Origin: Myxococcota bacterium
Lineage (GTDB): Bacteria > Myxococcota_A > UBA9160 > UBA4427
Assembly (NCBI GenBank): GCA_041389495.1
Contig: JAWKRT010000001.1
Location: forward strand, 992,001 to 1,056,000
Reading direction: 5' to 3'
Length of the DNA stretch: 64,000 nt
The notes under the pieces are model-generated. The model saw only the letters and a list, made by a program, of their open reading frames with translations, was not told the origin of the DNA and did no database searches. Below, piece after piece: positions 7,556-16,832 of the stretch (its first letter is position 1; each line of letters opens with the position of its first letter). Both the position numbers and the translations under genes were made by a program.

Positions 7556-10051
7556 ATGGCTAAGGCCGCTGCGCGCTCGAAGCGCTCCCGCGCGTCGCGG
7601 TCGAGCGATCAACCGACGTTCGTATCTCGCCTCGGAAGCGAAGTCGCCGGGCTCGTGCTGCTGCTCGTCGCCGCGATCGGTGCGCTCGCGCTCGCGACGT
7701 ACTCGCCCGCCGACCCCGTCCTCGAACTCGTGCGCGTCGCAAATCGCGCGGGCGCCGTCGGAGCGACGCTCGCGGGTGTCCTGATTCGCGGGATCGGCCT
7801 CGGCTCGGTTGCGGCGGTCGGTGCGATCGCCGTGCTCGGGGCGCGGCTCATTCTCGGGATGGGCGTCCCCGGCGTCGCCTCCCGCTTCTGGCTCGGAGCC
7901 GGCGCACTCGCCGTGGGAATGGCGTGCGCGGGCCCGACGCTGACCGCGCTCTTCCCGACGTGGGAGGCGCCGGCGGCCGTCGTCGGCGGCCTGCTCGGCG
8001 ATCGCCTCTTCCGGCTCCAGTCGCTCCTCCTGAGCATCTGGGGTGCGGCGCTCGTCAACGTCGCGCTGCTCTCCGTCGGGCTCCTCTGCGCGACGGGGGT
8101 GTCGAGTGCGGCGGCGCTCCGGGCGATCGGCGTCGCCGTTGCGGCGGTCGCGGGCGTCGCATCTGCGCTCGTCGAGCGGCTCGCCGACGGCGTTCGTGCG
8201 CTCGCCGCCGCCGCGGTCGAGCTCGTCGCGCGTGCGCGCGCGGGCCTGCGCGAGGGCGTGGCCGCGTTCCAGGTGTGGCGCGAGCAGCGCGCGCGCCAGC
8301 GTCGCGCAGCGGCGGCCCGCCGCCGCGCGGAGGCGGAGGACGCCGCTCGTGCCTCCGAGGAAGCGGGCGCGAAGCCCGCGGCGGAGCTGCCGCCGGCCGC
8401 GACCCTCGAGGCTCCGGACGCCGCCGCGGGCGTGGAGCAGGAGCGGCCGTCGCGGCGCAGAGCGGGAAGCGAGCCCGACATCGTCGACCACCTGGCGGAG
8501 AGCGCCCGCAAGCGCCAGCCGTCGCAGGAGGCGTTCGACTTCGACGACGGGGGACCAGCCGGACCGTTCCAGCTCCCCGACACCGCGATCTTCCAGGCGC
8601 CGCCCGAGGGCACGAACGGGTTCGATCGCGACTCGTTGCTCATGAACTCGCGCATCCTCGAGAAGAAGCTCGCCGACTTCGGCGTGCAGGGGCGCGTGGT
8701 GCGCGTGCATCCCGGCCCCGTGATCACGATGTACGAGTACGAGCCCGCGTCGGGCATCAAGGTCAACCGGATCGTCAACCTCACCGACGACCTCGCGATG
8801 GCGCTGCGCGCGCTGTCGATCCGGATCATCGCGCCGCTTCCGGGGAAGAGCGTGGTGGGCATCGAGGTGCCGAACCCGGAGCGCGAGACGGTCTACCTGC
8901 GCACGCTGCTCGAGGCGGACGGGTTCCGGAAGAGCCCGTCCCGGCTCGAAGTGGCCATGGGCAAGGACATCTTCGGGACGTGCGTATCCGCCGATCTCGC
9001 GAAGATGCCCCACCTGCTCGTCGCGGGTGCGACCGGCACGGGCAAGAGCGTCTTCCTCAACTCGTTCCTGTGCTCGCTGCTCTGTCGCGCGCGTCCCGAC
9101 GAGCTCAAGCTGCTGCTGATCGACCCGAAGCTGCTCGAGCTCTCGGTCTACGAAGGCATTCCGCACCTCATCGCCGACGTCGTGACGAATCCGAAGCGCG
9201 CTGCGGCCGCGCTCCGCGGCGTCGTCCGGAAGATGGAGGAGCGCTACCAGATGATGAGCGCCGTGCAGGTGCGCAACATCGCCCAGTTCAACGAGCGCGC
9301 GCGCGACGCGCTCGCCGAGGGCGAGACGCACTTCCGGCTGAAGGCGAAGGCGGAGGAGACGGAGGGGGAGCTCGTCGAGTGGCAGTTGCTCCCCTACATC
9401 GTCGTCGTCATCGACGAGCTCGCCGACCTCATGGTGCTCGCGGCGAAGGAGGTCGAGGAGTCGCTCCAGCGCCTGGCGCAGATGGCGCGCGCTTCCGGCA
9501 TCCACCTCGTGCTCGCGACGCAGCGTCCGAGCGTCGACGTCCTCACGGGTGTGATCAAGGCGAACTTCCCGTCGCGTGTCTCGTTCCAGGTCTCGTCGCG
9601 CATCGATTCGCGCACGATCCTCGACCAGAACGGCGCCGAGAACCTGCTCGGCATGGGCGACATGCTGTACCTCGCTCCGAACTCGTCGCGCGTGCAGCGC
9701 CTGCACGGCCCCTTCGTGGACGAGAAGGAGGTCGGCGAGCTCGTCGCGTTCCTGCGCGACCAGGGGCGGCCCGAGTTCGACGATTCGCTGGTCCAGGCCG
9801 GGGAAGAAGCGGCGGCCGCCGAGGCGCGCGACGGCGACGAGGTCGACGAGATGTTCGACCAGGCCGTCGCGATCGTGGCGGAGACGCGGAACGCGTCGAT
9901 CTCCTACGTCCAGCGGCGGCTCAAGATCGGCTACAACCGCGCGGCGCGCATCGTCGAGGAGATGGAGGCGCAGGGCATGATCGGCCCGCAGGTCGGCACG
10001 AAGCCCCGCGAGGTGTTCGTGCGGAAGCCCGACGACGGCGACTATGAATAG
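7556..10051 (+). CDS. ftsK: DNA translocase FtsK
   Basis: An 831-residue protein. The N-terminal 220 residues carry four to five hydrophobic helices (for example LGSEVAGLVLLLVAAIGAL), followed by an Ala/Arg/Glu-rich linker to about residue 330. The motor starts near DTAIFQAPPEG; the Walker A is GATGTGKS at residues 491-498, and Walker B is YIVVVIDELADLM. The C-terminal gamma winged helix (AVAIVAETRNASISYVQRRL through RIVEEMEAQGMIGPQ) is present and would read KOPS-like DNA polarity. FtsK clears chromosome DNA from the closing septum and activates dimer resolution. It overlaps lolA by 8 bases, the same gene order as in many Gram-negatives. Confidence 0.97.
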   Translation: MAKAAARSKRSRASRSSDQPTFVSRLGSEVAGLVLLLVAAIGALALATYSPADPVLELVRVANRAGAVGATLAGVLIRGIGLGSVAAVGAIAVLGARLILGMGVPGVASRFWLGAGALAVGMACAGPTLTALFPTWEAPAAVVGGLLGDRLFRLQSLLLSIWGAALVNVALLSVGLLCATGVSSAAALRAIGVAVAAVAGVASALVERLADGVRALAAAAVELVARARAGLREGVAAFQVWREQRARQRRAAAARRRAEAEDAARASEEAGAKPAAELPPAATLEAPDAAAGVEQERPSRRRAGSEPDIVDHLAESARKRQPSQEAFDFDDGGPAGPFQLPDTAIFQAPPEGTNGFDRDSLLMNSRILEKKLADFGVQGRVVRVHPGPVITMYEYEPASGIKVNRIVNLTDDLAMALRALSIRIIAPLPGKSVVGIEVPNPERETVYLRTLLEADGFRKSPSRLEVAMGKDIFGTCVSADLAKMPHLLVAGATGTGKSVFLNSFLCSLLCRARPDELKLLLIDPKLLELSVYEGIPHLIADVVTNPKRAAAALRGVVRKMEERYQMMSAVQVRNIAQFNERARDALAEGETHFRLKAKAEETEGELVEWQLLPYIVVVIDELADLMVLAAKEVEESLQRLAQMARASGIHLVLATQRPSVDVLTGVIKANFPSRVSFQVSSRIDSRTILDQNGAENLLGMGDMLYLAPNSSRVQRLHGPFVDEKEVGELVAFLRDQGRPEFDDSLVQAGEEAAAAEARDGDEVDEMFDQAVAIVAETRNASISYVQRRLKIGYNRAARIVEEMEAQGMIGPQVGTKPREVFVRKPDDGDYE

Positions 10052-10817
10052 CCTCCGCGGGGCGCCGTCGCTGCGCGCCGTGTCCGCCGGACCCCGAGAC
10101 AGTGCCACCCGCTCTCGACGCGTCGCCTCGATCGCGAGCCTCGCGTTCGCGGCGGCGTTCGCGACCGCGTCGCACGCGAACGGAGACGAAGCCCGCCCGC
10201 CGGCGCCGCAGCCGCTCGAGGAGTGCGCGCGCCAGACCGCGGCGCGCGTGCAGTCGTTCTACGAATCCGTCCGCGACATCGACGCGCGCTTCGCGCAGTC
10301 GACGCAGTCGGTGGCGCTCGGTACCGGGGCCGCAGCAGGCGAGAGCACGTCGACCGGGCGCGTCGTCGTCGCGAAGCCGGGGAGGATGCGCTGGGAGTAC
10401 GAGTCACCGCGTCCGAACCTCGTCGTCAGCGACGGGTCGACGCTGTGGATCTACGATCCGCAGACGCGCGAGGCACAGCACTTCGCGGTCGCCTCGGGGT
10501 ACCTCACCGGCGCCGCGCTCTCGTTCCTGCTCGGAGAGGGGAGCCTCGACGACGAATTCCGCGTCGATGCCCTGCGGTGTACGGCGGAGCTCGCCGAGCT
10601 CGACCTCCACCCGCGCACGGATGCGGGCTACGAGCGTCTCGGCCTCGTGGTCGCGCGCTCGACGGGAGAGGTTCGCGAGACGCGCGTGGTCGACCTCTTC
10701 GGGAACGTCACGACGGTCCGGTTCCGCGACGTCCGCATCAACGCGTCACCGCCGGCCTCCACCTTCGACTTCTCCCCGCCCGAGGACGCGAAGGTGTTCG
10801 ATCTCACCGGGAGCTGA
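10044..10817 (+). CDS. lolA: Outer-membrane lipoprotein carrier protein LolA
   Basis: A 257-residue product with a signal peptide (ASIASLAFAAAFATASHA) and the LolA fold: VQSFYESVRDIDARFAQS, the GRVVVAKPGRMRWEYESP strand pair, NLVVSDGSTLWIYDPQ and the late INASPPASTFDFSPPEDAKV. LolA carries lipoproteins across the periplasm from LolCDE to the outer membrane, so this gene is direct evidence of a diderm envelope. The ATG sits inside the ftsK stop region (ATGAATAG), implying coupled translation. It is somewhat longer than E. coli LolA because of an N-terminal extension. Confidence 0.93.
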   Translation: MNSLRGAPSLRAVSAGPRDSATRSRRVASIASLAFAAAFATASHANGDEARPPAPQPLEECARQTAARVQSFYESVRDIDARFAQSTQSVALGTGAAAGESTSTGRVVVAKPGRMRWEYESPRPNLVVSDGSTLWIYDPQTREAQHFAVASGYLTGAALSFLLGEGSLDDEFRVDALRCTAELAELDLHPRTDAGYERLGLVVARSTGEVRETRVVDLFGNVTTVRFRDVRINASPPASTFDFSPPEDAKVFDLTGS

Positions 10818-10973
10818 GCCCGAGGCGGCTGCGATGCGGCTCGCGATGACGCGTGCGGCGGCTCGCGCGGCGGCATCTCAGATCGCGTGTCGAAGTGCCA
10901 AATTGCGGTCGCGGCTGCCGCTTCGCGGTGGCCCGGGACGGCGACGTGGGCTTCCGGGCGGGCGGAGTCGAGC

Positions 10974-11008
10974 GTCGTAGCCCTGACTCGTGGCGTCAGG
11001 GCGGCGAC
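10974..11008 (+). terminator. Hairpin downstream of lolA
   Basis: Stem of GTCG, a 2x2 internal loop, then GCCCTGAC paired with GTCAGGGC and CGAC, around the loop TCGTGGC. The 8-bp inner arms are perfect. It lies 157 bases after the lolA stop and about 85 bases before the promoter candidate for the proteasome genes, with no U tract. It may end ftsK-lolA transcription or be a regulatory site. Confidence 0.4.
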
Positions 11009-11090
11009 CACGGCGGCGCGGCTCGCGCCTCGCTCGCGGAATCCTCTGACAAAACAACGATTTATCGAGGTGCCCGCCGTCGCGGCTCGG

Positions 11091-11118
11091 TTGACAGGCC
11101 CCCTTCGCCAGCTACGCT
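11091..11118 (+). promoter_or_regulatory. Candidate sigma-70 promoter for the mpa-pafA locus
   Basis: A perfect -35 TTGACA at 11091-11096, a 16-base spacer and a weak -10 TACGCT at 11113-11118. A start near 11125 would leave a leader of about 310 bases before mpa. The TAC-x-x-T form of the -10 resembles that seen before the PdxR-like gene (TACCGT). Prediction only. Confidence 0.5.
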
Positions 11119-11433
11119 CCGCTGCCACCAAACTGCTTGAATTCCAAGGCGTTGGAGGCTTTCGATCGCTCGTCTCGGCTTCCTCTCGCTCGCGACTGCG
11201 ACGTCTCCGGCGCTTCGAGCCGCGCGAGGGGGCGTGTGGCTCTCCATCGCTCTCCGACCGCGCCCCCACGGCTCTGCGAACCCCCTGCCGCGAAAGCGAT
11301 TTCACCCCCGCGGACGCTGGCCGGGAACGCAGCTCGGCATCGCTTGGTCGAACAAGGCACGAGCTTTGCAGCTCAGCGGCGCGCAGAGCACTCCGGTGAT
11401 GATTCCGGAATGCTTGTTGGGGGGAGAGGCACG

Positions 11434-13275
11434 ATGAGCAGGGACAACGAGTCGGGTTCGGGCCGCGGTGGAAACGTGTTCCGGGACGTGATCCGACGGA
11501 TCTCGCCGTCGGCCCCGCGTCCCGGCGATCCCGAGATCGAACCCGAATCCCCGAGCGCAGCGCCGACCGACGACGTCGAGCAGCTCCAGGACGCGATCCG
11601 CTTCTTCGGCAGCGATTCGACCGAGTTCCGCCACCGCCTCGATCGACTCCTCGCCGACTTCGAGACCCTCCGCCGCCGCTACGACACGGTGCGCGAGCGG
11701 CACGAGCACGCCGAGCGGCAGAACGAGAAGCTCGTCGCGATGCTGCAGGAGGCGAAGCAGCAGATCGAGCTCCTCAAGGAGGAGGTCGACAAGCTCTGCG
11801 CGCCGCCGAACACGTACGGCGTCTTCACGCGCGCGAACAAGGACGGCACGGCGGAGATCCTCTCGGAGGGCCGCGCGATGCGCGTCAACGTGCACCCGAA
11901 CATCGACCCGTTCGTCCTCGAGGAAGGGCAGCTCGTCGTCCTGAACGAGGCGTTCAACGTCATCGAGCCCGCCGGCTACACGCAGCGCGGCGAGATCTGT
12001 GCGGTCGTCGACGTCGTGTCGGAGAACCGCGTCGTCGTGCTGGGGCACACGGACGACGAGCGCGTCGTGACGCTGGCGGAGCCGCTCCGGCGCGAGCGCA
12101 TCAAGGTCGGCGACAACCTGCTCGTCGACCCCCGCACCCAGTACGCGTTCGAGCGGATGCCGAAGTCCGCGGTCGAGGAGGTCGTGCTCGAGGAGGTCCC
12201 GAATGTGACCTACGAGCAGATCGGCGGCCTCGGCGAGCAGATCCAGATCCTGCGCGACTCGGTCGAGCTGCCGTACCTGTACTCGGAGGTCTTCGCCGAG
12301 CACGAGCTCAAGCCGCCGAAGGGCATCCTGCTCTACGGCCCGCCCGGCTGCGGCAAGACGCTCATCGCCAAGGCCGTCGCGAACGCGCTCAGCAAGCGGA
12401 TCGAGGAGAAGACGGGCAAGGCGACGCCCGCCTACTTCCTCAACGTGAAGGGGCCGGAGCTCCTGAACAAGTACGTCGGAGAGACGGAGCACAAGATCCG
12501 CGAGGTCTTCAAGAAGGCGCGCGAGAAGGCGAGCGAGGACGTCCCCGTCGTGATCTTCTTCGACGAGATGGATTCGCTCTTCCGCATGCGCGGCTCGGGC
12601 ATCAGCTCGGACATGGAGGCCACGGTCGTCGCGCAGTTCCTGTCGGAGATCGACGGCGTCGAGGCCCTCGAGAACGTGATCGTGGTCGGTGCGTCGAACC
12701 GCCAGGATCTCATCGACCCCGCCGTGCTGCGGCCGGGCCGCCTCGACCTCAAGGTGAAGGTGCACCGCCCGGACGCGAAGGCGGCGGGCGAGATCTTCTC
12801 GAAGTACCTGACCGCGAACCTGCCCCTCCATACGAACGTGATCGAGAAGTACGGCAGCGCCGAGAAGGCGTGCGAGGCGATCATCGCCGACGTGATCGAG
12901 AACATGTACTCGACCGGAGACGAGAACAAGTTCCTCGAGGTCACCTACGCGAAGGGCGAACGCGAGATCTTCTACTTCAAGGACTTCGCGAGCGGCGCGA
13001 TGATCGAGAACATCGTCGCGCGCGCGAAGCGCAAGGCCGTGAAGCGCCAGATCGACACGCAGGAGCGCGGGATCCGCGCCGAGGACCTGATCGAGTCCGT
13101 CCGCGAGGAGTTCAAGGAGAACGAGGATCTCCCGAACACCACGAACCCCGACGACTGGGCGCGGATCTCCGGTCGCAAGGGCGAGCGCATCATCAACGTG
13201 CGCACGCTGATGACGGGCATCAGCCGACGCGAGCAGACGATCGAGGACGTCCCCGGACAGGGGCAGTACCTCTAG
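11434..13275 (+). CDS. mpa: Proteasome-associated AAA ATPase Mpa/ARC
   Basis: A 613-residue ring ATPase that binds pupylated proteins, unfolds them and feeds them to the 20S core. A coiled coil spans about residues 60-122 (HRLDRLLADFETLRRRYDTV onward), followed by the tandem OB region (YGVFTRANKDGTAEILSEGR; DDERVVTLAEPL). The AAA module has Walker A GPPGCGKT at 302-309, Walker B FFDEMDS with Asp377-Glu378, and the sensor SNRQDLIDPAVLRPGRLD. The C terminus ends Gly-Gln-Tyr-Leu, the proteasome-docking tail of Mpa proteins. Length is near that of mycobacterial Mpa. ATG at 11434 is chosen for GGGGAGAG at 11421; an ATG eight codons earlier is less well placed. Confidence 0.97.
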   Translation: MSRDNESGSGRGGNVFRDVIRRISPSAPRPGDPEIEPESPSAAPTDDVEQLQDAIRFFGSDSTEFRHRLDRLLADFETLRRRYDTVRERHEHAERQNEKLVAMLQEAKQQIELLKEEVDKLCAPPNTYGVFTRANKDGTAEILSEGRAMRVNVHPNIDPFVLEEGQLVVLNEAFNVIEPAGYTQRGEICAVVDVVSENRVVVLGHTDDERVVTLAEPLRRERIKVGDNLLVDPRTQYAFERMPKSAVEEVVLEEVPNVTYEQIGGLGEQIQILRDSVELPYLYSEVFAEHELKPPKGILLYGPPGCGKTLIAKAVANALSKRIEEKTGKATPAYFLNVKGPELLNKYVGETEHKIREVFKKAREKASEDVPVVIFFDEMDSLFRMRGSGISSDMEATVVAQFLSEIDGVEALENVIVVGASNRQDLIDPAVLRPGRLDLKVKVHRPDAKAAGEIFSKYLTANLPLHTNVIEKYGSAEKACEAIIADVIENMYSTGDENKFLEVTYAKGEREIFYFKDFASGAMIENIVARAKRKAVKRQIDTQERGIRAEDLIESVREEFKENEDLPNTTNPDDWARISGRKGERIINVRTLMTGISRREQTIEDVPGQGQYL

Positions 13276-13392
13276 CCGCGAGCGCGCCGTCGCAGCCTCC
13301 TCGACGAAGGGGGCCGCGGCGGCGCGCTACGCTCGCGCGCCGCGCGCCGTTCGGGCCGTCCAGCCGGTGGCCGCAGCTCACGGGGAGGCCTC

Positions 13393-14877
13393 ATGGCCAT
13401 TCCGAAGGTGATGGGAACGGAGATCGAGTACGGGATCATCGTCAAGAACGATCCCGACTTCGACCCCATCTCGAGCTGCGTCCTGCTCGTGAACGCGTAC
13501 CGCGAGGACCCGGCCGGCGAGATCCTGTGGGACTACGACCAGGAGAACCCGCTCGCCGACGCGCGCGGTTTCCAGGTCGACGGCGAGAAGTACACGCCCA
13601 ACCAGCAGGAGAACATCGCGCGCAACAAGACGCTGATCAACGGCGCGCGCTACTACGTCGACCACGCGCATCCCGAGTACTCGTGCCCCGAGGTGACCAA
13701 CGCCCGCGACCTCGTCGTCCACGAGAAGGCGGGCGAGCGCATCGTCGAGATCTCGCGCCGCGAGGCGACCTCGATGCTTCCGGCCGGCGCGACGATGCTC
13801 CTCCACAAGAACAACAGCGATCGCAAGGGCAACTCGTACGGTTCGCACGAGAACTACCTGATGGACCGTCGCACGTCCTTCAAGCAGATCGTCGAGCACC
13901 TGATGCCGTTCTTCGTGACGCGTCAGGTCTTCACGGGCGCCGGCAAGGTGGGCAGCGAGAACCGCGGGCAGCCGTGCGACTACCAGCTCAGTCAGCGCGC
14001 GGACTTCTTCGAGACCGAGGTCGCGCTCGACACGATGGTGAAGCGACCCATCATCAACACGCGCGACGAGCCCCACGCCGACCGCGAGAAGTACCGGCGG
14101 CTGCACGTGATCGTGGGCGACTCGAACATGAGCGAGTACACGATCTACCTGCGCAACGGCGTCACGGCGCTGATCCTGTCGATGATCGAGGACGGTGCGC
14201 TCACGAAGAGCCTCGCGCTGCGCGACCCCGTTCGTGCCATCAAGGAGATCTCGCACGACGCGACCTGCCGGCTCGCGGTTCCGCTCGAGAGCGGACGAAG
14301 GCTGACCGCCGTGCAGATCCAGGCCGAGTACGTCGAGATGGCGCTCGCCTACGCGGCGACCCACGACGTCGACGAGGTCACGCAGGACGTGCTCGAGAAG
14401 TGGCAGCGCGTCGTCGACGCACTGGCCCGCGACCCGATGGAGCTCTCCTCGCAGATCGACTGGGTCGTCAAGAAGCAGCTGATCGAGAGCTACATGTCGC
14501 GCAAGGGCTACGACTGGGAGGATCCCCAGGTGCGCATGCTCGACCTCCAGTATCACGACACCCGTCCGGACAAGGGGCTGTACGCGATGCTCGAGCGACA
14601 GGGGCGCGTCGAGCGCATCTGCACCGACGAGGAGATCACCGAAGCGATCCGGAAGCCGCCCGAGGACACCCGCGCCTACTTCCGCGGCGAGTGCCTGCGC
14701 CGCTACCCGGGCGAGGTCTTCGGCGTGAACTGGGACTCGATCTCGTTCGGCGTCGACGACGAGCCGATCAAGCGCGTCATGATGGCCGAGCCGCTCAAGG
14801 GAACGCGGCGGCTCGTGGAGGATCTTCTCGACGGCTCGGCCAACGCGGGCGAGCTCGTCCGGAACCTGCGGGCCTGA
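13393..14877 (+). CDS. dop: Pup deamidase/depupylase Dop
   Basis: A 494-residue carboxylate-amine ligase-like enzyme. It deamidates the Pup C-terminal Gln to Glu and can also remove Pup from substrates. The N terminus is MGTEIEYG with the metal-binding Glu10/Glu12, and the key Asp is Asp90 in ARYYVDHAHPEYSCPE. An insertion at about residues 30-65 (VNAYREDPAGEILWDYDQ onward) is the Dop loop that separates Dop from the ligase PafA, so the assignment is firm. Other shared motifs are LHKNNSDRKGNSYGSHENYL and NTRDEPHADREKYRRLHV. It lies between mpa and pup, as in actinobacteria. Confidence 0.96.
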   Translation: MAIPKVMGTEIEYGIIVKNDPDFDPISSCVLLVNAYREDPAGEILWDYDQENPLADARGFQVDGEKYTPNQQENIARNKTLINGARYYVDHAHPEYSCPEVTNARDLVVHEKAGERIVEISRREATSMLPAGATMLLHKNNSDRKGNSYGSHENYLMDRRTSFKQIVEHLMPFFVTRQVFTGAGKVGSENRGQPCDYQLSQRADFFETEVALDTMVKRPIINTRDEPHADREKYRRLHVIVGDSNMSEYTIYLRNGVTALILSMIEDGALTKSLALRDPVRAIKEISHDATCRLAVPLESGRRLTAVQIQAEYVEMALAYAATHDVDEVTQDVLEKWQRVVDALARDPMELSSQIDWVVKKQLIESYMSRKGYDWEDPQVRMLDLQYHDTRPDKGLYAMLERQGRVERICTDEEITEAIRKPPEDTRAYFRGECLRRYPGEVFGVNWDSISFGVDDEPIKRVMMAEPLKGTRRLVEDLLDGSANAGELVRNLRA

Positions 14878-14921
14878 GCCGGGAACGCTCGGCGACGGAC
14901 CCGGCCCGAAGGAGGAACGAC

Positions 14922-15188
14922 ATGCGGATCATCCGAGAGCAGGGCGGCCGTGATGCGGCTGCGGGTCTGCCGATCTACGGCGCGGCCGACTCGACGCAGA
15001 AGCAGAAGTCCGGTGGGGGTGGTGAGGGTTCGTCCGACGCCAAGAGCGGGGAAGGCGCGAAGAAGCTCGCCAAGAAGGGCGAAGAGCTCAAGGAAGAGAT
15101 GGACGAGCTCCTCGACGAGATCGACAACGTGCTCGAGGAGAACGCGGAGGAGTTCGTGAAGAACTACGTCCAGCGCGGCGGCCAGTAG
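14922..15188 (+). CDS. pup: Prokaryotic ubiquitin-like protein Pup, extended form
   Basis: An 88-residue protein ending YVQRGGQ. The Mpa-binding helix covers about residues 46-80 (ELKEEMDELLDEIDNVLEEN), close to the actinobacterial sequence, and the C-terminal Gln88 means Dop must deamidate it before PafA can use it. A Gly/Ser/Lys-rich disordered part occupies residues 25-46. The first 24 residues (MRIIREQGGRDAAAGLPIYG and four more) have no counterpart in the 60-70 residue Pups I know. GGAGG lies 7 bases before the ATG; no later start codon preserves this frame before the disordered part, so the extension seems real. Confidence 0.95.
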   Translation: MRIIREQGGRDAAAGLPIYGAADSTQKQKSGGGGEGSSDAKSGEGAKKLAKKGEELKEEMDELLDEIDNVLEENAEEFVKNYVQRGGQ

Positions 15189-15301
15189 CGAGCGGAACGG
15201 ACGCCGCACTTCGACGAGCGCGAGATCACGGCCCGCATGGCGGGCCGGGCACCGGGCGCCGCGCGGAACCATGCGCGGGGCGTCCACACCGGGGGGGAAG
15301 G

Positions 15302-16087
15302 GTGCTCTTCAAGGGCAACTATCAGGGCTCGAGCTTCGCGGAGCTCCTGCAGATCGACCATCCGCAGCTGCTGCCGAGGTTCTCCGCGCCGGGCGAGGGC
15401 CGGATCGAAGTGCCGCACGGCACGACGGTGCTGGCGTTCAAGTTCGCCGACGGCGTGCTCGTGGCCGGCGACCGGCTCGCGACCGAGGGGCACCGCGTCG
15501 CGTCGCGCGACGTGCAGAAGGTCTTCGAGACCGACCAGCACTCGCTCGTCGCGATTTCGGGCGCTGCGGGGCCGTGCATCGAGATGGCGCGCCTGCTCGG
15601 CGTCGAGCTCGAGCACTACGAGAAGATCGAGGGCGAGGCGCTCGAGCTCGACGGCAAGGCGAACCGCCTCTCGACCATGATCCGGCAGAACCTGCCCGCG
15701 GCCATGCAGGGGCTCGTCGTCGTGCCGCTCTTCGCGGGCTACGACGTGCGGCGGCGCACGGGACGTCTGTGGAAGTTCGACATCACGGGAGGCCGCTACG
15801 AGGAGATGGACTTCGAGGCCACGGGGTCCGGCGGTCTCTTCGCGCGCGACTCACTCAAGCACAACTGGACACCGTCGCTCGGGCGCGACGACGCGGTCCG
15901 CGTCGCGGTGACAGCGCTCTCGGACGCCGCCGACGAGGATCGCGCCACGGGCGGCATCGACCTCCAGCGCGGGATCTACTCGATCGTCAAGATCGCAACC
16001 CGGGCGGGGATCGAGACCGTTCCCGAGGCCGAGCTCGACCGCGTGTTCCGCGAGCTCCTCGCGGCGCGGTCCGGAGGTGCGCGCTGA
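15302..16087 (+). CDS. prcB: 20S proteasome beta subunit PrcB
   Basis: A 261-residue precursor. Self-cleavage is expected after PHG, exposing Thr41 (TTVLAFK) as the nucleophile. Counting from that Thr, Asp17 (VAGDRL) and Lys33 (DVQKVF) are present, so the catalytic set is complete. The 40-residue propeptide is in the normal range. The GTG at 15302 has GGGGGGAAG just upstream. The gene overlaps prcA by one base (TGATG), indicating matched translation of the two core subunits. The product forms the inner rings of the 20S core. Confidence 0.95.
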   Translation: MLFKGNYQGSSFAELLQIDHPQLLPRFSAPGEGRIEVPHGTTVLAFKFADGVLVAGDRLATEGHRVASRDVQKVFETDQHSLVAISGAAGPCIEMARLLGVELEHYEKIEGEALELDGKANRLSTMIRQNLPAAMQGLVVVPLFAGYDVRRRTGRLWKFDITGGRYEEMDFEATGSGGLFARDSLKHNWTPSLGRDDAVRVAVTALSDAADEDRATGGIDLQRGIYSIVKIATRAGIETVPEAELDRVFRELLAARSGGAR

Positions 16088-16785
16088 TGTCGATGCCGTT
16101 CTACGTCTCTCCCGAGCAGGTCATGGCCGACAAGGCCGAGTACGCTCGCAAGGGAATCGCGCGCGGCAAGTCCATCGTGGCGGTCGAGTACGACGGCGGC
16201 CTGCTCCTGATCGCCGAGAACGCGACGGGGCTCAACAAGATCGGCGAGATCTACGACCGCATCGCTTTCGCCGGCGTCGGCAAGTTCAGCGAATTCGATC
16301 AGCTCCGGAAGGTCGGCGTCCGCTTCGCGGATACGAAGGGCTACGCCTACTCGCGCGACGACGTGCGCGGGCGCGGGCTCGCGAATGCCTACTCGCAGGT
16401 GATGGGCGAAGCCTTCACGCGCGACCTCAAGCCGCTCGAGGTCGAGATCATCATCGCGGAGGTCGGGGACCCTCGCCTCGCGGGTCACGAGGAGAGCTCG
16501 ATCTACAAGGTGATGTACGACGGCTTCATCAGTGACCACACGGGGTGGTGCGTCATCGGAGGCAACGTCGAGGACGTCGAGAGCGTGCTCCGGACCGACT
16601 ACCGGCCCGGGCTCTCCCTTGGGGGCGCCGTGCAGCTCGGTCGCAAGTCGCTCGAACGCGGGTCGGCCGGAACCGCTGGGCTGTCGGAGTCGAAGCTCGA
16701 GGTCTGCGTGTTGGACACGGGGCTGCCGAACCGCAAGTTCCGTCGCCTGTCCACCGATGAAGTCCGAGGTATGTTGGAAGCCTAG
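16087..16785 (+). CDS. prcA: 20S proteasome alpha subunit PrcA
   Basis: A 232-residue alpha subunit that forms the outer, gated rings and docks Mpa. The start MSMPFYVSPEQVMADKAEYA and the segment ARKGIARGKSIVAVEYDGG match the bacterial alpha N-terminal helix region, while KIGEIYDRIAFAGVGKFSEF and VRGRGLANAYSQVMGEAFTR are family landmarks. It has no catalytic Thr. It is a little shorter than mycobacterial PrcA because the acidic C-terminal tail is reduced. Confidence 0.95.
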   Translation: MSMPFYVSPEQVMADKAEYARKGIARGKSIVAVEYDGGLLLIAENATGLNKIGEIYDRIAFAGVGKFSEFDQLRKVGVRFADTKGYAYSRDDVRGRGLANAYSQVMGEAFTRDLKPLEVEIIIAEVGDPRLAGHEESSIYKVMYDGFISDHTGWCVIGGNVEDVESVLRTDYRPGLSLGGAVQLGRKSLERGSAGTAGLSESKLEVCVLDTGLPNRKFRRLSTDEVRGMLEA

Positions 16786-16832
16786 CCGGGGCGGGGGACG
16801 CAGCGCCTCGCGGTTCGAACACGAGTGAGCCG

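Larger units (their letters stand above)
10818..11433. other. 616-bp intergenic region before the proteasome genes
   Basis: No gene is recognised here. It holds a hairpin at 10974-11008 and a promoter candidate at 11091-11118, and then about 310 bases of untranslated leader before mpa. Short reading frames exist on both strands but have no recognisable product or good ribosome site. AT content is locally higher around 11047-11065 (CTGACAAAACAACGATTTAT) and 11130-11146 than in flanking genes. Confidence 0.6.
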
